In this document: piece after piece, positions 35,139 through 45,612 of the stretch | Layout of the letters: the number at the start of each line of letters is the position of its first letter | Position numbering within the stretch: the first letter of the stretch is position 1 | DNA from: Paenalicyclobacillus cellulosilyticus | GTDB lineage: Bacteria; Bacillota; Bacilli; Alicyclobacillales; Alicyclobacillaceae | Reading direction: 5' to 3' | Assembly: GCF_014647315.1 (NCBI RefSeq) | Contig: NZ_BMOY01000008.1 | Location: 1 to 64,000, forward strand | DNA: 64,000 bases | Translations under genes and position numbers: made by a program | The notes under the pieces: generated by a model | Told to the model about the DNA's origin: nothing | Database searches by the model: none | The model's input: the letters and a program-made list of their open reading frames with translations, nothing else

Positions 35139-35252
35139 TCAACCCTGGCGCTGCTTATGCTTCGGATTCTCGCAGATGATCATCACGTTGCCCTTGCGGC
35201 GAATGACCTTACACTTTTCGCACATCGGCTTCACAGACGGGCGAACCTTCAT
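35139..35252 (-). CDS. rpmJ: 50S ribosomal protein L36
   Basis: L36, 37 residues, smallest ribosomal protein. It starts [20 protein letters not shown] and retains the zinc ligands C-x2-C, then C and H ([13 protein letters not shown]). The correct ATG (35252) is preceded by GAGGAGGG; the upstream ATG at 35258 is not used in the family. It lies 64 bp downstream of infA. Confidence 0.97.
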   Translation of the reverse strand: MKVRPSVKPMCEKCKVIRRKGNVMIICENPKHKQRQG

Positions 35253-35316
35253 CGTCATCCCTCCTCGCCCCAATTGTGCAATCTTACCCGATACTCGACA
35301 GTTTGGCCAGCCACAC

Positions 35317-35535
35317 TTACTTGTAACGGTAGGTGATCCTTCCACGCGTCAGGTCGTAGGGCGATAACTCGACGGTCACCCGGTCACCCGGGAGGATCTT
35401 GATGTAATGCATCCGGATTTTTCCGGAGACATGGGCGAGGACCTTGTGGCCGTTTTCCAGTTCCACACGGAACATCGCGTTGGGCAGCGGTTCGATGACC
35501 GTGCCCTCCACTTCAATGACATCCTCTTTCGCCAT
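35317..35535 (-). CDS. infA: translation initiation factor IF-1
   Basis: IF-1, 72 residues, an OB-fold protein that blocks the A site during initiation. [20 protein letters not shown] and GRITYRYK at the end are canonical. The ATG 35535 lies inside the end of the upstream KOW gene (23-bp overlap), with GGGAGTG as binding site. Confidence 0.98.
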   Translation of the reverse strand: MAKEDVIEVEGTVIEPLPNAMFRVELENGHKVLAHVSGKIRMHYIKILPGDRVTVELSPYDLTRGRITYRYK

Positions 35536-35857
35536 GCGGAACACTCCCTTCTTCGCGTTCTTCGCCGGCTCTCGGGTTGGCTGCGTAAAACTGCTTCATC
35601 ACGTGCCGGAGGCGCGCGTTGGTGATCTTGCCTTCTGCACGCAATTGCTCCTGGATCTCCGTGGCGACCACCGGTGTCCGCCGGATGTGCAACACGTTCT
35701 TCTTCTTCGGCCGGTCCACCTTGCGCCGGTCGCCGTCGGCCAACAGGACGAAGCGATCCGGTTCATGGCCGATGACGACGGCGAACGTGCCTGCATCGCG
35801 CCCCCGGATCACTTCCACCACGCGGCCGATCTCCGGTAAGGATGGAGCTCTGCGCAT
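35513..35857 (-). CDS. KOW-domain RNA-binding protein (ribosomal protein L14e/L6e-like)
   Basis: Small basic protein of 114 residues. An N-terminal KOW motif ([21 protein letters not shown]) is followed by [15 protein letters not shown] and a charged tail. Firmicutes often carry such a KOW protein between map and infA; its role is unknown, with RNA or ribosome binding likely. It begins 3 bp after the adk stop and overlaps infA by 23 bp, so the three are tightly coupled. The usual map gene between adk and this gene is missing. Confidence 0.85.
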   Translation of the reverse strand: MRRAPSLPEIGRVVEVIRGRDAGTFAVVIGHEPDRFVLLADGDRRKVDRPKKKNVLHIRRTPVVATEIQEQLRAEGKITNARLRHVMKQFYAANPRAGEEREEGSVPHGERGCH

Positions 35858-35860
35858 CGC

Positions 35861-36517
35861 TCACCCCTGCCCTCGGACATCGTGGAGAATGTTCCGGATG
35901 TCGTGCCACACCTCGTCCACCGTCCGGTTGCCGTCGATGGTGTACAATACGCCCTGGCGGCTGTAATGCTCCACCAACGGCTCCGTGGCCGCGTACTGAG
36001 CCAAACGGGTCGCCACCGCTTCCTCGGTGTCGTCCGAGCGCTGGTAGAGTTCGCCGCCGCAGCGGTCACAACGCCCGGGCGTCACCGGCGGCTGAAACAC
36101 CATGTGGTAGACGGCCCCGCACTGCCGGCAGATCCGCCGGCCGGTGAGGCGCGCAAGCAGCACCTCGCGCGGAACCCGGATATATAATACACAATTCAGT
36201 GGACGACCGATCTCTGCCAGCATCGCGTCCAGCGCTTCCGCCTGGGGCAGCGTGCGCGGGAACCCGTCGAGCAGGAACCCTGCTCGGGTATCCGGCTGTT
36301 GCAAACGCTCGCGGATCACACGGATGGTCAGTTCGTCCGGGACCAGCCGCCCGCTGTCCAGATACGGCTTCACCTCCCGGCCCAATGGCGTGTCTGCCGC
36401 GATGGCCGCGCGAAACATGTCGCCCGTCGAGATGTGCGGCACCGCAAACTCCGCCGCGATCCGCTGTGCCTGCGTTCCCTTGCCGGCCCCAGGCAGGCCG
36501 AGCAGCATGACCTGCAT
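35861..36517 (-). CDS. adk: adenylate kinase
   Basis: Interconverts AMP + ATP with 2 ADP. It has 218 residues: P-loop GLPGAGKGTQ, DGFPRTLPQA, and a zinc-type lid (CRQCG ... CDRCG) as in Gram-positives. ATG 36517 has GGGGGGAATT upstream; an in-frame ATG at 36508 is an alternative. It follows secY by 29 bp. Confidence 0.98.
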   Translation of the reverse strand: MQVMLLGLPGAGKGTQAQRIAAEFAVPHISTGDMFRAAIAADTPLGREVKPYLDSGRLVPDELTIRVIRERLQQPDTRAGFLLDGFPRTLPQAEALDAMLAEIGRPLNCVLYIRVPREVLLARLTGRRICRQCGAVYHMVFQPPVTPGRCDRCGGELYQRSDDTEEAVATRLAQYAATEPLVEHYSRQGVLYTIDGNRTVDEVWHDIRNILHDVRGQG

Positions 36518-36546
36518 CGCGAATTCCCCCCCGTGGCTGCCCGGGT

Positions 36547-37830
36547 TCACCGGATGAACCCGCGGTAATGGCGCTGCAGCATCTGGCCTTCCATCTGTTG
36601 CAGCGTTTGCAGCGCGACACCGACGATAATGAGCAGGGATGTGCCGCCCATATAGACGGACGTCAGGCTGATGCCGCGTAAGATCGTATAGGGCAGGACC
36701 GAGATCACCCCGAGGAACAGCGAGCCAAACACCGTGATGCGGTTGATGACGCGAATCAGGTACTGCTCCGTCTCCAAGCCCGGCCGCACACCCGGGATGT
36801 ATCCTGCGTGCTTCTGCAACTGTTCCGCCAACTGCTGCGGGTTGATCTGAATGTGCGTGTAAAAGAACGTGAACGCGACGATGAGCACAATCTCCAAGGC
36901 GATGTACCAAGAGGACTGAGGCGACAGGTAACGCATGATGAACGCCGCCCACGCCCGTTGGCTGAAGTACATCGCGACGGCGTACGGCAAGAAAAGCAAT
37001 GAAGTGGCAAAGATCACCGGGATGACGCCCGCCGCGTTCACCTTCAGCGGGATGTGCGTCTGTTGCCCGGTGTAGATGGTCCGCCCCACCACGCGCTTCG
37101 CGTACTGCACCGGAATACGCCGCTCCGCCTGTTGCACGAACACGATGAGGGCGAACAAGGCCACCACGCCCGCGACGAGCAGGATGACCTTCACCACGCT
37201 CCAGAACAGCGGCCCGGGATGCGCGTAAAACCAATTTTGGTAGATCTCTTGTCCAATCTGCCCGAAGCGGGAGATGATGCTCACGAAGATGATGATGGAG
37301 ATGCCGTTCCCCACACCCTTCTCCGTGATCATCTCCCCGAACCACATCAGCAGCGTGTCGCCCGCGGTCAGCGCAAGGACGATCACGACGTACGACCACC
37401 AGTCGTGAAAGTAGAGCACGCCTTCGCGAACGAACCCGTAAGTGATCCCGGACGCCTGCAGAATCCCGAAGGCAACCGTCAGGTACCGGGTCACCTGCGT
37501 GAGCTTGCGCCGTCCGGACTCCCCTTCCTTCGCCCACTCCTCGAACCGCGGGATGACGCCCGACTGCAGGAGTTGGACGACGATGGACGCCGTGATGTAC
37601 GGCATGACGCTCATCGCAAAGATGGAAAAGCGGTAGAACGCGCCGCCGGAAAACAAGTTCAGAATGTTGAACAGCGCGTTCTGTTGCTGCGATGACGTCA
37701 GGAGCGCCGCGTTCATCCCCGGCACCTGCACGTAGGTGCCGATGCGATAGACGGCAATCATGAACAACGTGAAGAGGATCCGTTTGCGCAAGTGTTTTAA
37801 ACGCCACAGATTCACGAAGGCTGCGAGCAA
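36547..37830 (-). CDS. secY: preprotein translocase subunit SecY
   Basis: Central channel of the Sec translocon, 427 residues, ten membrane segments. GGAFYRFSIFAMSVMPYITA and RFEEWAKEGESGRRK are conserved, and the C-terminus QMEGQMLQRHYRGFIR is typical. The start is TTG 37830 with GAGGTGATA upstream. It overlaps or abuts the rplO stop (37832), so it is translationally coupled. Confidence 0.98.
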   Translation of the reverse strand: MLAAFVNLWRLKHLRKRILFTLFMIAVYRIGTYVQVPGMNAALLTSSQQQNALFNILNLFSGGAFYRFSIFAMSVMPYITASIVVQLLQSGVIPRFEEWAKEGESGRRKLTQVTRYLTVAFGILQASGITYGFVREGVLYFHDWWSYVVIVLALTAGDTLLMWFGEMITEKGVGNGISIIIFVSIISRFGQIGQEIYQNWFYAHPGPLFWSVVKVILLVAGVVALFALIVFVQQAERRIPVQYAKRVVGRTIYTGQQTHIPLKVNAAGVIPVIFATSLLFLPYAVAMYFSQRAWAAFIMRYLSPQSSWYIALEIVLIVAFTFFYTHIQINPQQLAEQLQKHAGYIPGVRPGLETEQYLIRVINRITVFGSLFLGVISVLPYTILRGISLTSVYMGGTSLLIIVGVALQTLQQMEGQMLQRHYRGFIR

Positions 37831-37831
37831 A

Positions 37832-38275
37832 CTATATCACCTCGGCCGTACCGCCGGCAGCCGCAATCTTCTCCTTGGCCGAATCCGAGTATGCGTGGGC
37901 GCGGACGGTCAACTGCACCTCGAGGTCGCCCTTGCCGAGGATCTTGACGCCGTCCAGCAGCTTGCGGATGATCCGCCGCTCCAGCAGCAACTCCGGCGTG
38001 ACGACCGTACCGGGTTCAAACACGTTCAATTGCGACACGTTGACGATGGCATACTCCTTTTTGTGCGGCGCGTTGGTAAACCCGCGTTTCGGGAGCCGGC
38101 GGAAGAGCGGCGTCTGACCACCCTCGAACCCGGGGCGCACCCCCCCGCCCGCACGGGCCCATTGGCCCTTCGTCCCGCGCGTGGCCGTCTTGCCGTGACC
38201 GGAACTCGTGCCGCGGCCGAGGCGCTTGCGCGGACGCCGTGAACCAGGCGCTGGCTTCAGCTCATGGATCTGCAT
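37832..38275 (-). CDS. rplO: 50S ribosomal protein L15
   Basis: L15, 147 residues, late-assembly protein. It starts [20 protein letters not shown] and has the Gly-rich [20 protein letters not shown]. Start 38275 follows CCAGGAGGTG. It lies 16 bp after rpmD. Confidence 0.98.
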   Translation of the reverse strand: MQIHELKPAPGSRRPRKRLGRGTSSGHGKTATRGTKGQWARAGGGVRPGFEGGQTPLFRRLPKRGFTNAPHKKEYAIVNVSQLNVFEPGTVVTPELLLERRIIRKLLDGVKILGKGDLEVQLTVRAHAYSDSAKEKIAAAGGTAEVI

Positions 38276-38291
38276 CGTCTCACCTCCTGGG

Positions 38292-38483
38292 TTATTCCGC
38301 GTCCACCGTCTGCACCTTGACAAGGTGGCGGACTTTCTCGACCATGCCGCGGATGACGGGGGTATCCTCATGAACCACCGTTTGGTGCAGCTTGCGCAAA
38401 CCCAGCGCCGCCACCGTCCGCCGCTGCGTCTCCGGTCGGCCAATCAGGCTGCGGACCAACGTGATGGACAGCTTGTTCGCCAC
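38292..38483 (-). CDS. rpmD: 50S ribosomal protein L30
   Basis: L30, 63 residues. [18 protein letters not shown] and [18 protein letters not shown] are conserved. The start is taken as GTG 38483 because GGAGGG is 6 bases upstream; ATG 38489 touches that site. Between rpsE and rplO in the spc operon. Confidence 0.95.
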   Translation of the reverse strand: MANKLSITLVRSLIGRPETQRRTVAALGLRKLHQTVVHEDTPVIRGMVEKVRHLVKVQTVDAE

Positions 38484-38495
38484 CGTCATCCCTCC

Positions 38496-38993
38496 TTATC
38501 CAAATATTTCTTGCAAGCTCTTGCCGCGCAACCGCGCCACGTCCTGCGGCCGTTTCAGCTTCTTCAGCCCGTCGATGGTCGCGTGGACCATGTTGATGGG
38601 GTTGTCGGACCCGAGCGACTTGGTCGCGATGTCTTTGATGCCCGCCAACTCCAGCACGGCGCGCACCGGACCGCCGGCGATGACCCCCGTACCCTCCGGC
38701 GCCGGCTTCATGAACACCTTGCCTGCGCCAAAATGGCCGATCACGTCGTGCGGGATGGTGGTCTTGCGCAGCGGCACCTCAATCAGATGCTTTTTCGCAT
38801 CCTCGATGCCCTTGCGGATGGCATCCGGGACTTCGGCCGCTTTGCCGAGGCCGACCCCGACATGGCCCTTGCCGTCGCCCACGACCACGAGCGCGGAGAA
38901 CGAGAAGCGACGCCCGCCCTGGACGACCTTCGCCACGCGGTTGACCGAAACGACCTTCTCGCTCAGCTCCAGTTGATTGGGATCAATGCGCAC
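38496..38993 (-). CDS. rpsE: 30S ribosomal protein S5
   Basis: S5, 165 residues, involved in decoding accuracy and helicase activity at the mRNA entry. [39 protein letters not shown] and the C-terminal domain are all present. Next to rplR and rpmD. Confidence 0.98.
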   Translation of the reverse strand: MRIDPNQLELSEKVVSVNRVAKVVQGGRRFSFSALVVVGDGKGHVGVGLGKAAEVPDAIRKGIEDAKKHLIEVPLRKTTIPHDVIGHFGAGKVFMKPAPEGTGVIAGGPVRAVLELAGIKDIATKSLGSDNPINMVHATIDGLKKLKRPQDVARLRGKSLQEIFG

Positions 38994-39014
38994 AACGACA
39001 CCTTCCTCTCCGCT

Positions 39015-39383
39015 TCAGAATTCAAGCCCGGCTTCGCGCGCCGCATCCGCCAGTGCACGCACCCGGCCATGATACAGATAACCGCCGCGATCGAACACCA
39101 CTGCTTTCACACCCTTTTCCAGGGCCCGCTTCGCCACCAACTCGCCGACCTTGCGCGCTGCTTCGATGTCCGACCCCGACTCCAGCTGCCCGCGCAGCTC
39201 CTTGTCGAGCGTCGAGGCGCTGACGAGGGTATGCCCCTTGGTGTCGTCAATCACCTGGGCATAGATGTGCTTGTTCGATCGAAACACGTTCAGGCGCGGC
39301 CGTTCCGGCGTGCCGAAAATCCGCTTGCGCACCCGCCGGTGGCGGCGTTGGCGCGCCTCGTTCCGATCCGGTTTCGTGATCAC
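39015..39383 (-). CDS. rplR: 50S ribosomal protein L18
   Basis: L18, 122 residues, binds 5S r[22 protein letters not shown] and [20 protein letters not shown] are family features. Spc operon, 21 bp from rpsE. Confidence 0.98.
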   Translation of the reverse strand: MITKPDRNEARQRRHRRVRKRIFGTPERPRLNVFRSNKHIYAQVIDDTKGHTLVSASTLDKELRGQLESGSDIEAARKVGELVAKRALEKGVKAVVFDRGGYLYHGRVRALADAAREAGLEF

Positions 39384-39419
39384 GCTGCGACTCTCCTTTC
39401 CTTTTCGCTACGCTGCGGA

Positions 39420-39959
39420 TTACTTCTTCCCGGTTTTGCCGACCTTGCGCCGCACGACCTCATCCTCATACTTGATGCCCTTGCCCTTGTACGGCTCAGG
39501 CGGCCGGATGGACCGCACCTTGGCTGCGTAGATGCCGACCTTTTCCTTGTCGATGCCGCGGACAATCAACCGGTTGGGGGCCGGTACCTCGACCTCGATG
39601 CCCGGCTCGTTCGGCAGTTCCACCGGATGGGAGAAGCCCACGGTCAGCGTGACCTTGTTTCCCGTCTTCGCCGCACGGTAACCGACGCCGACGAGCTCCA
39701 GGCTCTTGGCATAACCGTTCGTCACGCCCTCAATCATGTTCGCGAGCACGCTGCGCGTCGTGCCGTGCAGGCTTTTGTGCAGCTTCTCGTCGCTCGGCCG
39801 CTCCACGCGGATCTGCTGGTCCTCCACAATCACCCGCATGTCCGGATGCACCGTGCGCTGGAGCGTGCCCTTCGGCCCCTTGACGGTCACCACGTTCCCT
39901 TCACAGCGGACCTCGACGCCGGCAGGAATCGGGATCGGCTTTTTACCAATGCGGGACAT
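39420..39959 (-). CDS. rplF: 50S ribosomal protein L6
   Basis: L6, 179 residues, near the factor-binding site. It starts [17 protein letters not shown] and has two L6 domains with [19 protein letters not shown]. The C-terminus [17 protein letters not shown] is standard. Spc operon. Confidence 0.98.
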   Translation of the reverse strand: MSRIGKKPIPIPAGVEVRCEGNVVTVKGPKGTLQRTVHPDMRVIVEDQQIRVERPSDEKLHKSLHGTTRSVLANMIEGVTNGYAKSLELVGVGYRAAKTGNKVTLTVGFSHPVELPNEPGIEVEVPAPNRLIVRGIDKEKVGIYAAKVRSIRPPEPYKGKGIKYEDEVVRRKVGKTGKK

Positions 39960-39983
39960 CGTCGCACCTCCGTTCCTTCGTCG

Positions 39984-40379
39984 TCACCAGATGTAGCAGA
40001 GGACCTCGCCGCCGACGTGCAACTTGCGCGCTTCCTTGTCCGTCAAGATCCCTTTGGAAGTCGACAGGATGGCGATGCCCAACCCGCCAAGCACGCGCGG
40101 GATGTTATCCGCCGACACGTACACCCTGAGCCCCGGCTTGCTGATCCGCTTCAGACCGGTGATGACGCGCTCCTGGTTCTTTCCGTATTTCAAAAACAGG
40201 CGGATGATCCCCTGCTTGTCGTCCTCAATGTACTCGGCGTCGCGGATGTATCCCTCGCGCTTCAAGATCTCCGCAATGGCCCGCTTCAGCTTGGAGGCAG
40301 GCACCTCCACCTTCTCGTGTCCGACGAGATTCGCATTGCGGATCCGCGTGAGCATGTCTGCGATCGGATCGGTCATCAT
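39984..40379 (-). CDS. rpsH: 30S ribosomal protein S8
   Basis: S8, 131 residues, central-domain 16S rRNA binder. [16 protein letters not shown] at the N-terminus and [20 protein letters not shown] at the C-terminus are typical. Two ATGs occur (40379 and 40376); the first fits the GGAGGT spacing and family length. Confidence 0.97.
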   Translation of the reverse strand: MMTDPIADMLTRIRNANLVGHEKVEVPASKLKRAIAEILKREGYIRDAEYIEDDKQGIIRLFLKYGKNQERVITGLKRISKPGLRVYVSADNIPRVLGGLGIAILSTSKGILTDKEARKLHVGGEVLCYIW

Positions 40380-40408
40380 TCGACGCACTACCTCCTTCCC
40401 GCACCTCG

Positions 40409-40594
40409 TCACCAACTGGCCTTTTTGATGCCCGGCAATTGACCTTTGTACGCCAGGTTCCGGAAGCAGATGCGGCAGACGCCGAACCTCCGGTAGACCG
40501 CGTGCGGACGCCCGCACAGCCGGCAACGCGTGTATGCCCGCGTGCTGAACTTCGGCTTCCGCTGTGCTTTGATGATCAACGCCTTCCTCGCCAC
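40409..40594 (-). CDS. rpsN: 30S ribosomal protein S14, zinc-binding type Z
   Basis: S14, 61 residues, short zinc form with [20 protein letters not shown] and the tail LPGIKKASW. The short C+ form is common in Gram-positives and thermophiles. Between rplE and rpsH. Confidence 0.98.
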   Translation of the reverse strand: MARKALIIKAQRKPKFSTRAYTRCRLCGRPHAVYRRFGVCRICFRNLAYKGQLPGIKKASW

Positions 40595-40623
40595 GCCTGT
40601 CCCTCCTGTCTCTTTCCGGTTTC

Positions 40624-41166
40624 TTAAGCCTGCCGGAACGGCATGCCCATCAACGACAGCAACGCCCGCGCTTCCTCGTCCGTCTTCGCCGTCGTGACGA
40701 TCACGACCTCCAATCCGCGGATCTTGTCGACTTTATCGTAATCGATCTCCGGGAAGATCAACTGTTCGCGCAGCCCCAAGGTGTAGTTGCCGCGCCCGTC
40801 AAACGCACGCGGCGACACCCCGCGAAAGTCGCGCACACGCGGCAACGCCACGTTCATCAGCTTATCGAGAAAGTGGTACATCCGCTCCCCGCGCAAGGTC
40901 ACCATCGCCCCGATGGGCATCCCTTGACGAACGCGGAACTGCGCGATGGACCGCTTCGCGCGCGTCACCACCGGCTTCTGGCCGGTGATCAGGGTCAGGT
41001 CCTCCACCGCGGCGTCGATGACCTTCGGGTTCTGGGTCGCTTCACCCAGCCCCATGTTCACGACCACCTTCTCGATCCGCGGCACCTGCATGATGTTTTT
41101 ATAGTTGAACCGCTTCATCAATTCACCGACAACATGGTTGTGGTAATGGTCTCGCAAACGGGCCAT
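40624..41166 (-). CDS. rplE: 50S ribosomal protein L5
   Basis: L5, 180 residues, binds 5S rRNA and contacts P-site tRNA. It contains [20 protein letters not shown] and [20 protein letters not shown]. Start 41166 is chosen for MARLRDHY and GGAGGGGCG; the upstream frame overlaps rplX. Confidence 0.98.
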   Translation of the reverse strand: MARLRDHYHNHVVGELMKRFNYKNIMQVPRIEKVVVNMGLGEATQNPKVIDAAVEDLTLITGQKPVVTRAKRSIAQFRVRQGMPIGAMVTLRGERMYHFLDKLMNVALPRVRDFRGVSPRAFDGRGNYTLGLREQLIFPEIDYDKVDKIRGLEVVIVTTAKTDEEARALLSLMGMPFRQA

Positions 41167-41188
41167 GCTCGCCCCTCCCTTCACCTGG

Positions 41189-41512
41189 CTACTCGTCCAA
41201 GATTTCGCCAGACTTTTTCGCGTAGCGGACCTTGCGCCCGTCCTCGAGGAACTTGAATCCCACCCGGGTCGGTTCGCCCGTCTTCGGATCGGCAATCATC
41301 ACGTTCGAGATGTGGATGGGCGCCTCCCGCTCGATGATCCCGCCCTCCGGGTACTTCGGATTCGGCTTGGTGTGGCGCTTGATGATGTTGACGCCCTCCA
41401 CCAAGACGCGCTGCTTCTTTGGAAACACCGCGAGCACGCGCCCGGTTTTGTTCTTGTCCTTGCCGGCGATGACGACCACCTTGTCGCCCTTCTTGATCCG
41501 GAACTTCACCAT
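41189..41512 (-). CDS. rplX: 50S ribosomal protein L24
   Basis: L24, 107 residues, assembly initiator with a KOW domain ([21 protein letters not shown]). [20 protein letters not shown] is conserved. ATG 41512 has GGAGGTGCGACGA upstream. Confidence 0.98.
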   Translation of the reverse strand: MVKFRIKKGDKVVVIAGKDKNKTGRVLAVFPKKQRVLVEGVNIIKRHTKPNPKYPEGGIIEREAPIHISNVMIADPKTGEPTRVGFKFLEDGRKVRYAKKSGEILDE

Positions 41513-41564
41513 TCGTCGCACCTCCCCGCTCATCCGCGGCTTCTGTCCATCGCCCGGGCGGCCG

Positions 41565-41933
41565 TCACAGCACCTCAGGCGCCAACGAGATGATCTTCAT
41601 GAAATCGCGATCGCGCAATTCGCGGGCGACCGGACCAAAGATGCGGGTTCCGCGCGGGCTTTTGTCGTCGCGGATGATGACGGCCGCGTTTTCGTCGAAC
41701 CGGATGTACGACCCATCCGGGCGGCGCACGCCCCGCTTCGTACGGACGATGACCGCCTTGACGACATCGCCCTTCTTGACAACGCCACCTGGTGTTGCAG
41801 ATTTCACAGATGCGACGATGATGTCGCCGATGTTCGCCGTTTTGCGATTGGAGCCGCCCAACACCCGGAAGCACATGATCTCCTTCGCACCTGTGTTATC
41901 GGCGACCACCAACCGGGTTTGCGGTTGAATCAT
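41565..41933 (-). CDS. rplN: 50S ribosomal protein L14
   Basis: L14, 122 residues, at the subunit interface. [19 protein letters not shown] and [20 protein letters not shown] are invariant elements. Spc operon first gene, 95 bp after rpsQ. Confidence 0.98.
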   Translation of the reverse strand: MIQPQTRLVVADNTGAKEIMCFRVLGGSNRKTANIGDIIVASVKSATPGGVVKKGDVVKAVIVRTKRGVRRPDGSYIRFDENAAVIIRDDKSPRGTRIFGPVARELRDRDFMKIISLAPEVL

Positions 41934-42028
41934 GCTCTTCCCTCCTCACCTTGGTCTGACCGCGTGCGTCCCGCGCACGTCCCGACGCGTTCTTTACGCC
42001 GGCAAGCCGGGGACACCGCGGTGGCTCC

Positions 42029-42289
42029 TCAGATCACGTCCGCCTTTTCGACAATCTCGACCAAGCGCCAACGTTTCTCTTTACTGAGCGGCCGCGTCTC
42101 CATGATGCGCACAATATCGCCGACGCGCGCTTCGTTACGCTCGTCGTGCGCTTTAAACTTCTTCGTGCGGCGCACCGTCTTCCCGTACAGCGGATGCATG
42201 ACGCGCTCTTCCACCGCGACGACGATGGTCTTATCCATCTTATCGCTCACGACTTTGCCCACGCGGACCTTCCGTTGACCCCGCTCCAT
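42029..42289 (-). CDS. rpsQ: 30S ribosomal protein S17
   Basis: S17, 86 residues, primary 16S rRNA binder. [20 protein letters not shown] and [19 protein letters not shown] are typical. The start is ATG 42289 with GGAGGGATC upstream. Follows rpmC. Confidence 0.98.
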   Translation of the reverse strand: MERGQRKVRVGKVVSDKMDKTIVVAVEERVMHPLYGKTVRRTKKFKAHDERNEARVGDIVRIMETRPLSKEKRWRLVEIVEKADVI

Positions 42290-42309
42290 CTGTGATCCCT
42301 CCTCCCAGC

Positions 42310-42507
42310 TCAACCGATGCCGAGTTCACGCTGGCGAAGGATGGTCTTCGCCCGCGCGATGTCCTTACGCACTTGGCGGATCCGCGACGGATTCTCCAAT
42401 TGGCCGGTGGCGAGCTGGAAGCGCAGGTTGAACAGCTCGTCTTTCCACTGCTCGATCCGGTTCTGGATCTCCTCACTGCTCAAATTCCGCAGCTCACTGG
42501 CTTTCAT
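42310..42507 (-). CDS. rpmC: 50S ribosomal protein L29
   Basis: L29, 65 residues, beside the tunnel exit. [18 protein letters not shown] and [20 protein letters not shown] are conserved. Its start lies 14 bp inside the end of rplP, so translation is coupled. Confidence 0.97.
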   Translation of the reverse strand: MKASELRNLSSEEIQNRIEQWKDELFNLRFQLATGQLENPSRIRQVRKDIARAKTILRQRELGIG

Positions 42508-42931
42508 CGGCCTCTCCACCCGCCTTTTCCCGTACTACGAACTTCGTCTTGATGGGCAGCTTGTGCGAGGCCAGGCGCATCGCTTCCCGGGCCACCTCTT
42601 CGCTGACACCGCCCAACTCGAACAGGATACGCCCCGGCTTCACCACGGCGACCCATTGCTCCGGTGAACCCTTGCCGCTGCCCATCCGCGTTTCCGCCGG
42701 TTTTTTCGTCACCGGCTTACTCGGGAAGATCTTGATCCACACCTTGCCGCCGCGACGGATGTAACGTGTGATCGCGATACGGGCCGCCTCAATCTGCCGG
42801 TTTGTCACCCAGGCAGGCTCCAGCGCCTGCAGGCCGTACTCGCCGAACGTCACCTCGTTGCCGCCCTTGGAACGGCCCTTCAGGCGTCCGCGGTGTTCCT
42901 TGCGGTACTTCACCCGTTTTGGCATCAGCAT
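42494..42931 (-). CDS. rplP: 50S ribosomal protein L16
   Basis: L16, 145 residues, near the A-site t[22 protein letters not shown] and [19 protein letters not shown] are landmarks. ATG 42931 is 2 bp after the rpsC stop, with GAAGGGGG within rpsC as binding site. Confidence 0.98.
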   Translation of the reverse strand: MLMPKRVKYRKEHRGRLKGRSKGGNEVTFGEYGLQALEPAWVTNRQIEAARIAITRYIRRGGKVWIKIFPSKPVTKKPAETRMGSGKGSPEQWVAVVKPGRILFELGGVSEEVAREAMRLASHKLPIKTKFVVREKAGGEADESQ

Positions 42932-42933
42932 GA

Positions 42934-43599
42934 TCAATTGCCCCCTTCTTCCGCAACCTTCCGTCCGCGCCGCGGCAGCACCTCACCACGGTAGATCCAA
43001 ACCTTCACGCCGATTTGGCCGTACGTCGTCTTGGCCTCCGCCAACGCGTAATCGATGTCCGCCCGCAGCGTGTGCAGCGGCACTGTGCCTTCCGAATAGC
43101 CTTCCGTCCGCGCAATTTCCGCACCGCCGAGACGGCCGGACACCTGCACGCGGACACCCTTGGCCCCGGCGCGCATCACGCGCTGAATCGCCTGTTTCAT
43201 CGCCCGCCGGAAGGAGACGCGCCGTTCCAGCTGCGAGGCGATGTTCTCCGCCACCAGCACGGCGGACAAGTCGGGCTGTTTGATCTCCGCGATGGAGATG
43301 TGAACCCGCTTGCCGGTCAGCGCATTCAACTGGTTCCGCAGGGCGTCGACCTCCTGTCCGCCCTTGCCGATGACCATACCCGGCTTCGCCGTATGGATGG
43401 TCACGTTGACCCGGTTCGCTGCGCGCTCGATGTCGACCTGCGCCACAGCGGCATCTTTCAACCGCCGAAAGATGAAGTCCCGGATCTTGATGTCTTCGTG
43501 CAACAGCTCTTGGTAGTTTTTCTTATCGGCGTACCAACGCGACTGCCAGTCGCGGATGATGCCAATCCGCAGGCCCACCGGGTTGACCTTTTGACCCAT
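42934..43599 (-). CDS. rpsC: 30S ribosomal protein S3
   Basis: S3, 221 residues, lines the mRNA entry. [20 protein letters not shown], a KH domain with [18 protein letters not shown], and the C-terminal domain with [19 protein letters not shown] are present. 64 bp after rplV. Confidence 0.98.
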   Translation of the reverse strand: MGQKVNPVGLRIGIIRDWQSRWYADKKNYQELLHEDIKIRDFIFRRLKDAAVAQVDIERAANRVNVTIHTAKPGMVIGKGGQEVDALRNQLNALTGKRVHISIAEIKQPDLSAVLVAENIASQLERRVSFRRAMKQAIQRVMRAGAKGVRVQVSGRLGGAEIARTEGYSEGTVPLHTLRADIDYALAEAKTTYGQIGVKVWIYRGEVLPRRGRKVAEEGGN

Positions 43600-43663
43600 G
43601 TGCCGCCATCCCTCCTCAAGCTTGCGCGCGGCCGCGGCCGCTGCCGAACCGGCCGCGTCGCGC

Positions 43664-44005
43664 TCACTTCTCCGCCACCACGACCGTGATGTGGCTCGTC
43701 CGTTTCAGGATACTGAACGCACGACCCTGCGCCCGCGGACGGAACCGCTTCAAGGTCGGGCCGGGATCGACGTAGATCTCCTTGATGTACAGACGGTCGA
43801 CGTCCATGTTGTGGTTGTTCTGCGCGTTCGCAATGGCCGAACGCAGCACCTTTTCCACGACCGGGGACGCACCGCGCGGCGTGAATTTGAGGATCGCCAA
43901 CGCCTCCTGCACCCGTTTCCCGCGGATGAGGTCGACGACGAGGCGAACCTTACGCGGCGCGATGCGAATGTACTTCGCTCTGGCTCGCGTCTGTCGCACT
44001 TCCAT
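43664..44005 (-). CDS. rplV: 50S ribosomal protein L22
   Basis: L22, 113 residues, its loop lines the exit tunnel. It begins [20 protein letters not shown] and ends [15 protein letters not shown]. The loop region [15 protein letters not shown] is intact. Confidence 0.98.
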   Translation of the reverse strand: MEVRQTRARAKYIRIAPRKVRLVVDLIRGKRVQEALAILKFTPRGASPVVEKVLRSAIANAQNNHNMDVDRLYIKEIYVDPGPTLKRFRPRAQGRAFSILKRTSHITVVVAEK

Positions 44006-44031
44006 GCATGTTCCTCCTCGTTGCCATCAGG

Positions 44032-44313
44032 TTAACGGGAACGGGATGCTTTCTCGTCTCCCGCGTGCCCCTTGAATGTCCGCGTCGGAGCGAATTCACC
44101 CAACTTGTGCCCGACCATGTCCTCCGTGATGTACACCGGCACATGCTTGCGGCCGTCATGAACTGCGAACGTGTGCCCGACGAAGATGGGCAGGATGGTC
44201 GACCGCCGGGACCAAGTCTTGATGACCCGCTTCTCACCCGCGGCGTTGAGCGCCTCCACCTTTTTGATAAGATACTCGTCGCAGAACGGACCCTTCTTCA
44301 GTGAGCGACCCAT
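44032..44313 (-). CDS. rpsS: 30S ribosomal protein S19
   Basis: S19, 93 residues, in the head of the small subunit with S13. [20 protein letters not shown] and [18 protein letters not shown] are conserved. Start 44313 follows AGGGGGG. Confidence 0.98.
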   Translation of the reverse strand: MGRSLKKGPFCDEYLIKKVEALNAAGEKRVIKTWSRRSTILPIFVGHTFAVHDGRKHVPVYITEDMVGHKLGEFAPTRTFKGHAGDEKASRSR

Positions 44314-44433
44314 ACGCAGTACCCCCCTTCCGAATGCCTCTCGGATACAGCTGCCGGCTTGCCGGCGCGCGTACACCAGGCGTCGCACGGCAGCATTGCC
44401 TCATCCCGATGGCACCGCCCAGCCGCCATGGCA

Positions 44434-45264
44434 TCAGCCGTTGCGGCGGCGCACGATGAACTTGTTGCTCGGCTTGTTCTTCTTCCGGGTCTTTTTCCCC
44501 AGCGTCGGTTTCCCCCACGGCGTGACGGGCGACTTGCGGCCAATCGGCGCCTTGCCCTCGCCGCCACCGTGCGGGTGGTCGACCGGGTTCATCGCCACGC
44601 CGCGAACGGCCGGACGACGGCGGAGCCAGCGGGATCGACCCGCTTTGCCGATGTTGATGTTCTCATGATCCAGGTTGCCGACCTGCCCGACCGTGGCGCG
44701 GCACTCCAGCCGAATCAGACGCACCTCCCCGGACGTCAGCCGGACATGCGCATAGTCGCCTTCCTTCGCCAGCAGCTGCGCCGCCGCGCCGGCAGCCCGC
44801 ACCAGCTGCCCGCCGCGGCCCGGATACAGCTCGATGTTGTGAATGACCGTACCGACCGGAATGTTCGCCAGCGGCAACGCGTTGCCAGGCTTGATGTCCG
44901 CATTGGGGCCGGACATCACCGTATCGCCCACCTTCAATCCCACCGGCGCGATGATGTACCGCTTCTCACCGTCCGCGTAGTGCAACAACGCGATGCGCGC
45001 AGAACGGTTCGGGTCATATTCGATGGTCGCGACTTTTGCCGGGATGCCGTCCTTATCGCGCTTGAAGTCGATGATGCGGTACATCCGCTTATGACCGCCA
45101 CCGCGGTGCCGCACCGTGATCCGCCCTTGATTGTTGCGGCCAGCCCGCTTTTTCAAAGGCACAAGCAACGACTTCTCCGGCTCGTCGGTGGTGATCTCCT
45201 CGAACGTGGAGACAGACATAAACCGCCGGCCCGGAGACGTCGGGCGGTACTTTTTAATGCCCAC
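44434..45264 (-). CDS. rplB: 50S ribosomal protein L2
   Basis: L2, 276 residues, needed for peptidyl transferase assembly. [35 protein letters not shown] and [18 protein letters not shown] are invariant. The start is GTG 45264 with GGAGGAGGT upstream. Confidence 0.98.
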   Translation of the reverse strand: MGIKKYRPTSPGRRFMSVSTFEEITTDEPEKSLLVPLKKRAGRNNQGRITVRHRGGGHKRMYRIIDFKRDKDGIPAKVATIEYDPNRSARIALLHYADGEKRYIIAPVGLKVGDTVMSGPNADIKPGNALPLANIPVGTVIHNIELYPGRGGQLVRAAGAAAQLLAKEGDYAHVRLTSGEVRLIRLECRATVGQVGNLDHENINIGKAGRSRWLRRRPAVRGVAMNPVDHPHGGGEGKAPIGRKSPVTPWGKPTLGKKTRKKNKPSNKFIVRRRNG

Positions 45265-45318
45265 GAGCGCTACCTCCTCCACATGGAACATGGCGTTCCG
45301 CCACGCAGGCGGACGCGA

Positions 45319-45612
45319 TCACGACGACGATTCGCCGAACAACTCAATCGGCTTGGAATCCGGGGTCAGCTTGACGATAGCCTTTTTCCACTCCGATGTG
45401 CGGCCGACGAAACGGCCGACCCGCTTCCGCTTGCCGGGCACCCGCATCGTCCACACCTGGGCCACCTTGACGCCGAACAACTTTTCCACCGCCTGGCGGA
45501 TCTCGACCTTGTTCGCCCGCTTATCCACCTCGAAGACGTACTTGCCTTCTTCCATCAATTGCGTCGACTTCTCGGTGATGATGGGGCGCTTGATCAGGTC
45601 CCGCGGGTCCAT
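45319..45612 (-). CDS. rplW: 50S ribosomal protein L23
   Basis: L23, 97 residues, docking site for SRP and trigger factor at the tunnel exit. [20 protein letters not shown] and [10 protein letters not shown]-like sequence ([13 protein letters not shown]) are present. Its ATG overlaps the rplD stop (TAATG). Confidence 0.98.
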   Translation of the reverse strand: MDPRDLIKRPIITEKSTQLMEEGKYVFEVDKRANKVEIRQAVEKLFGVKVAQVWTMRVPGKRKRVGRFVGRTSEWKKAIVKLTPDSKPIELFGESSS

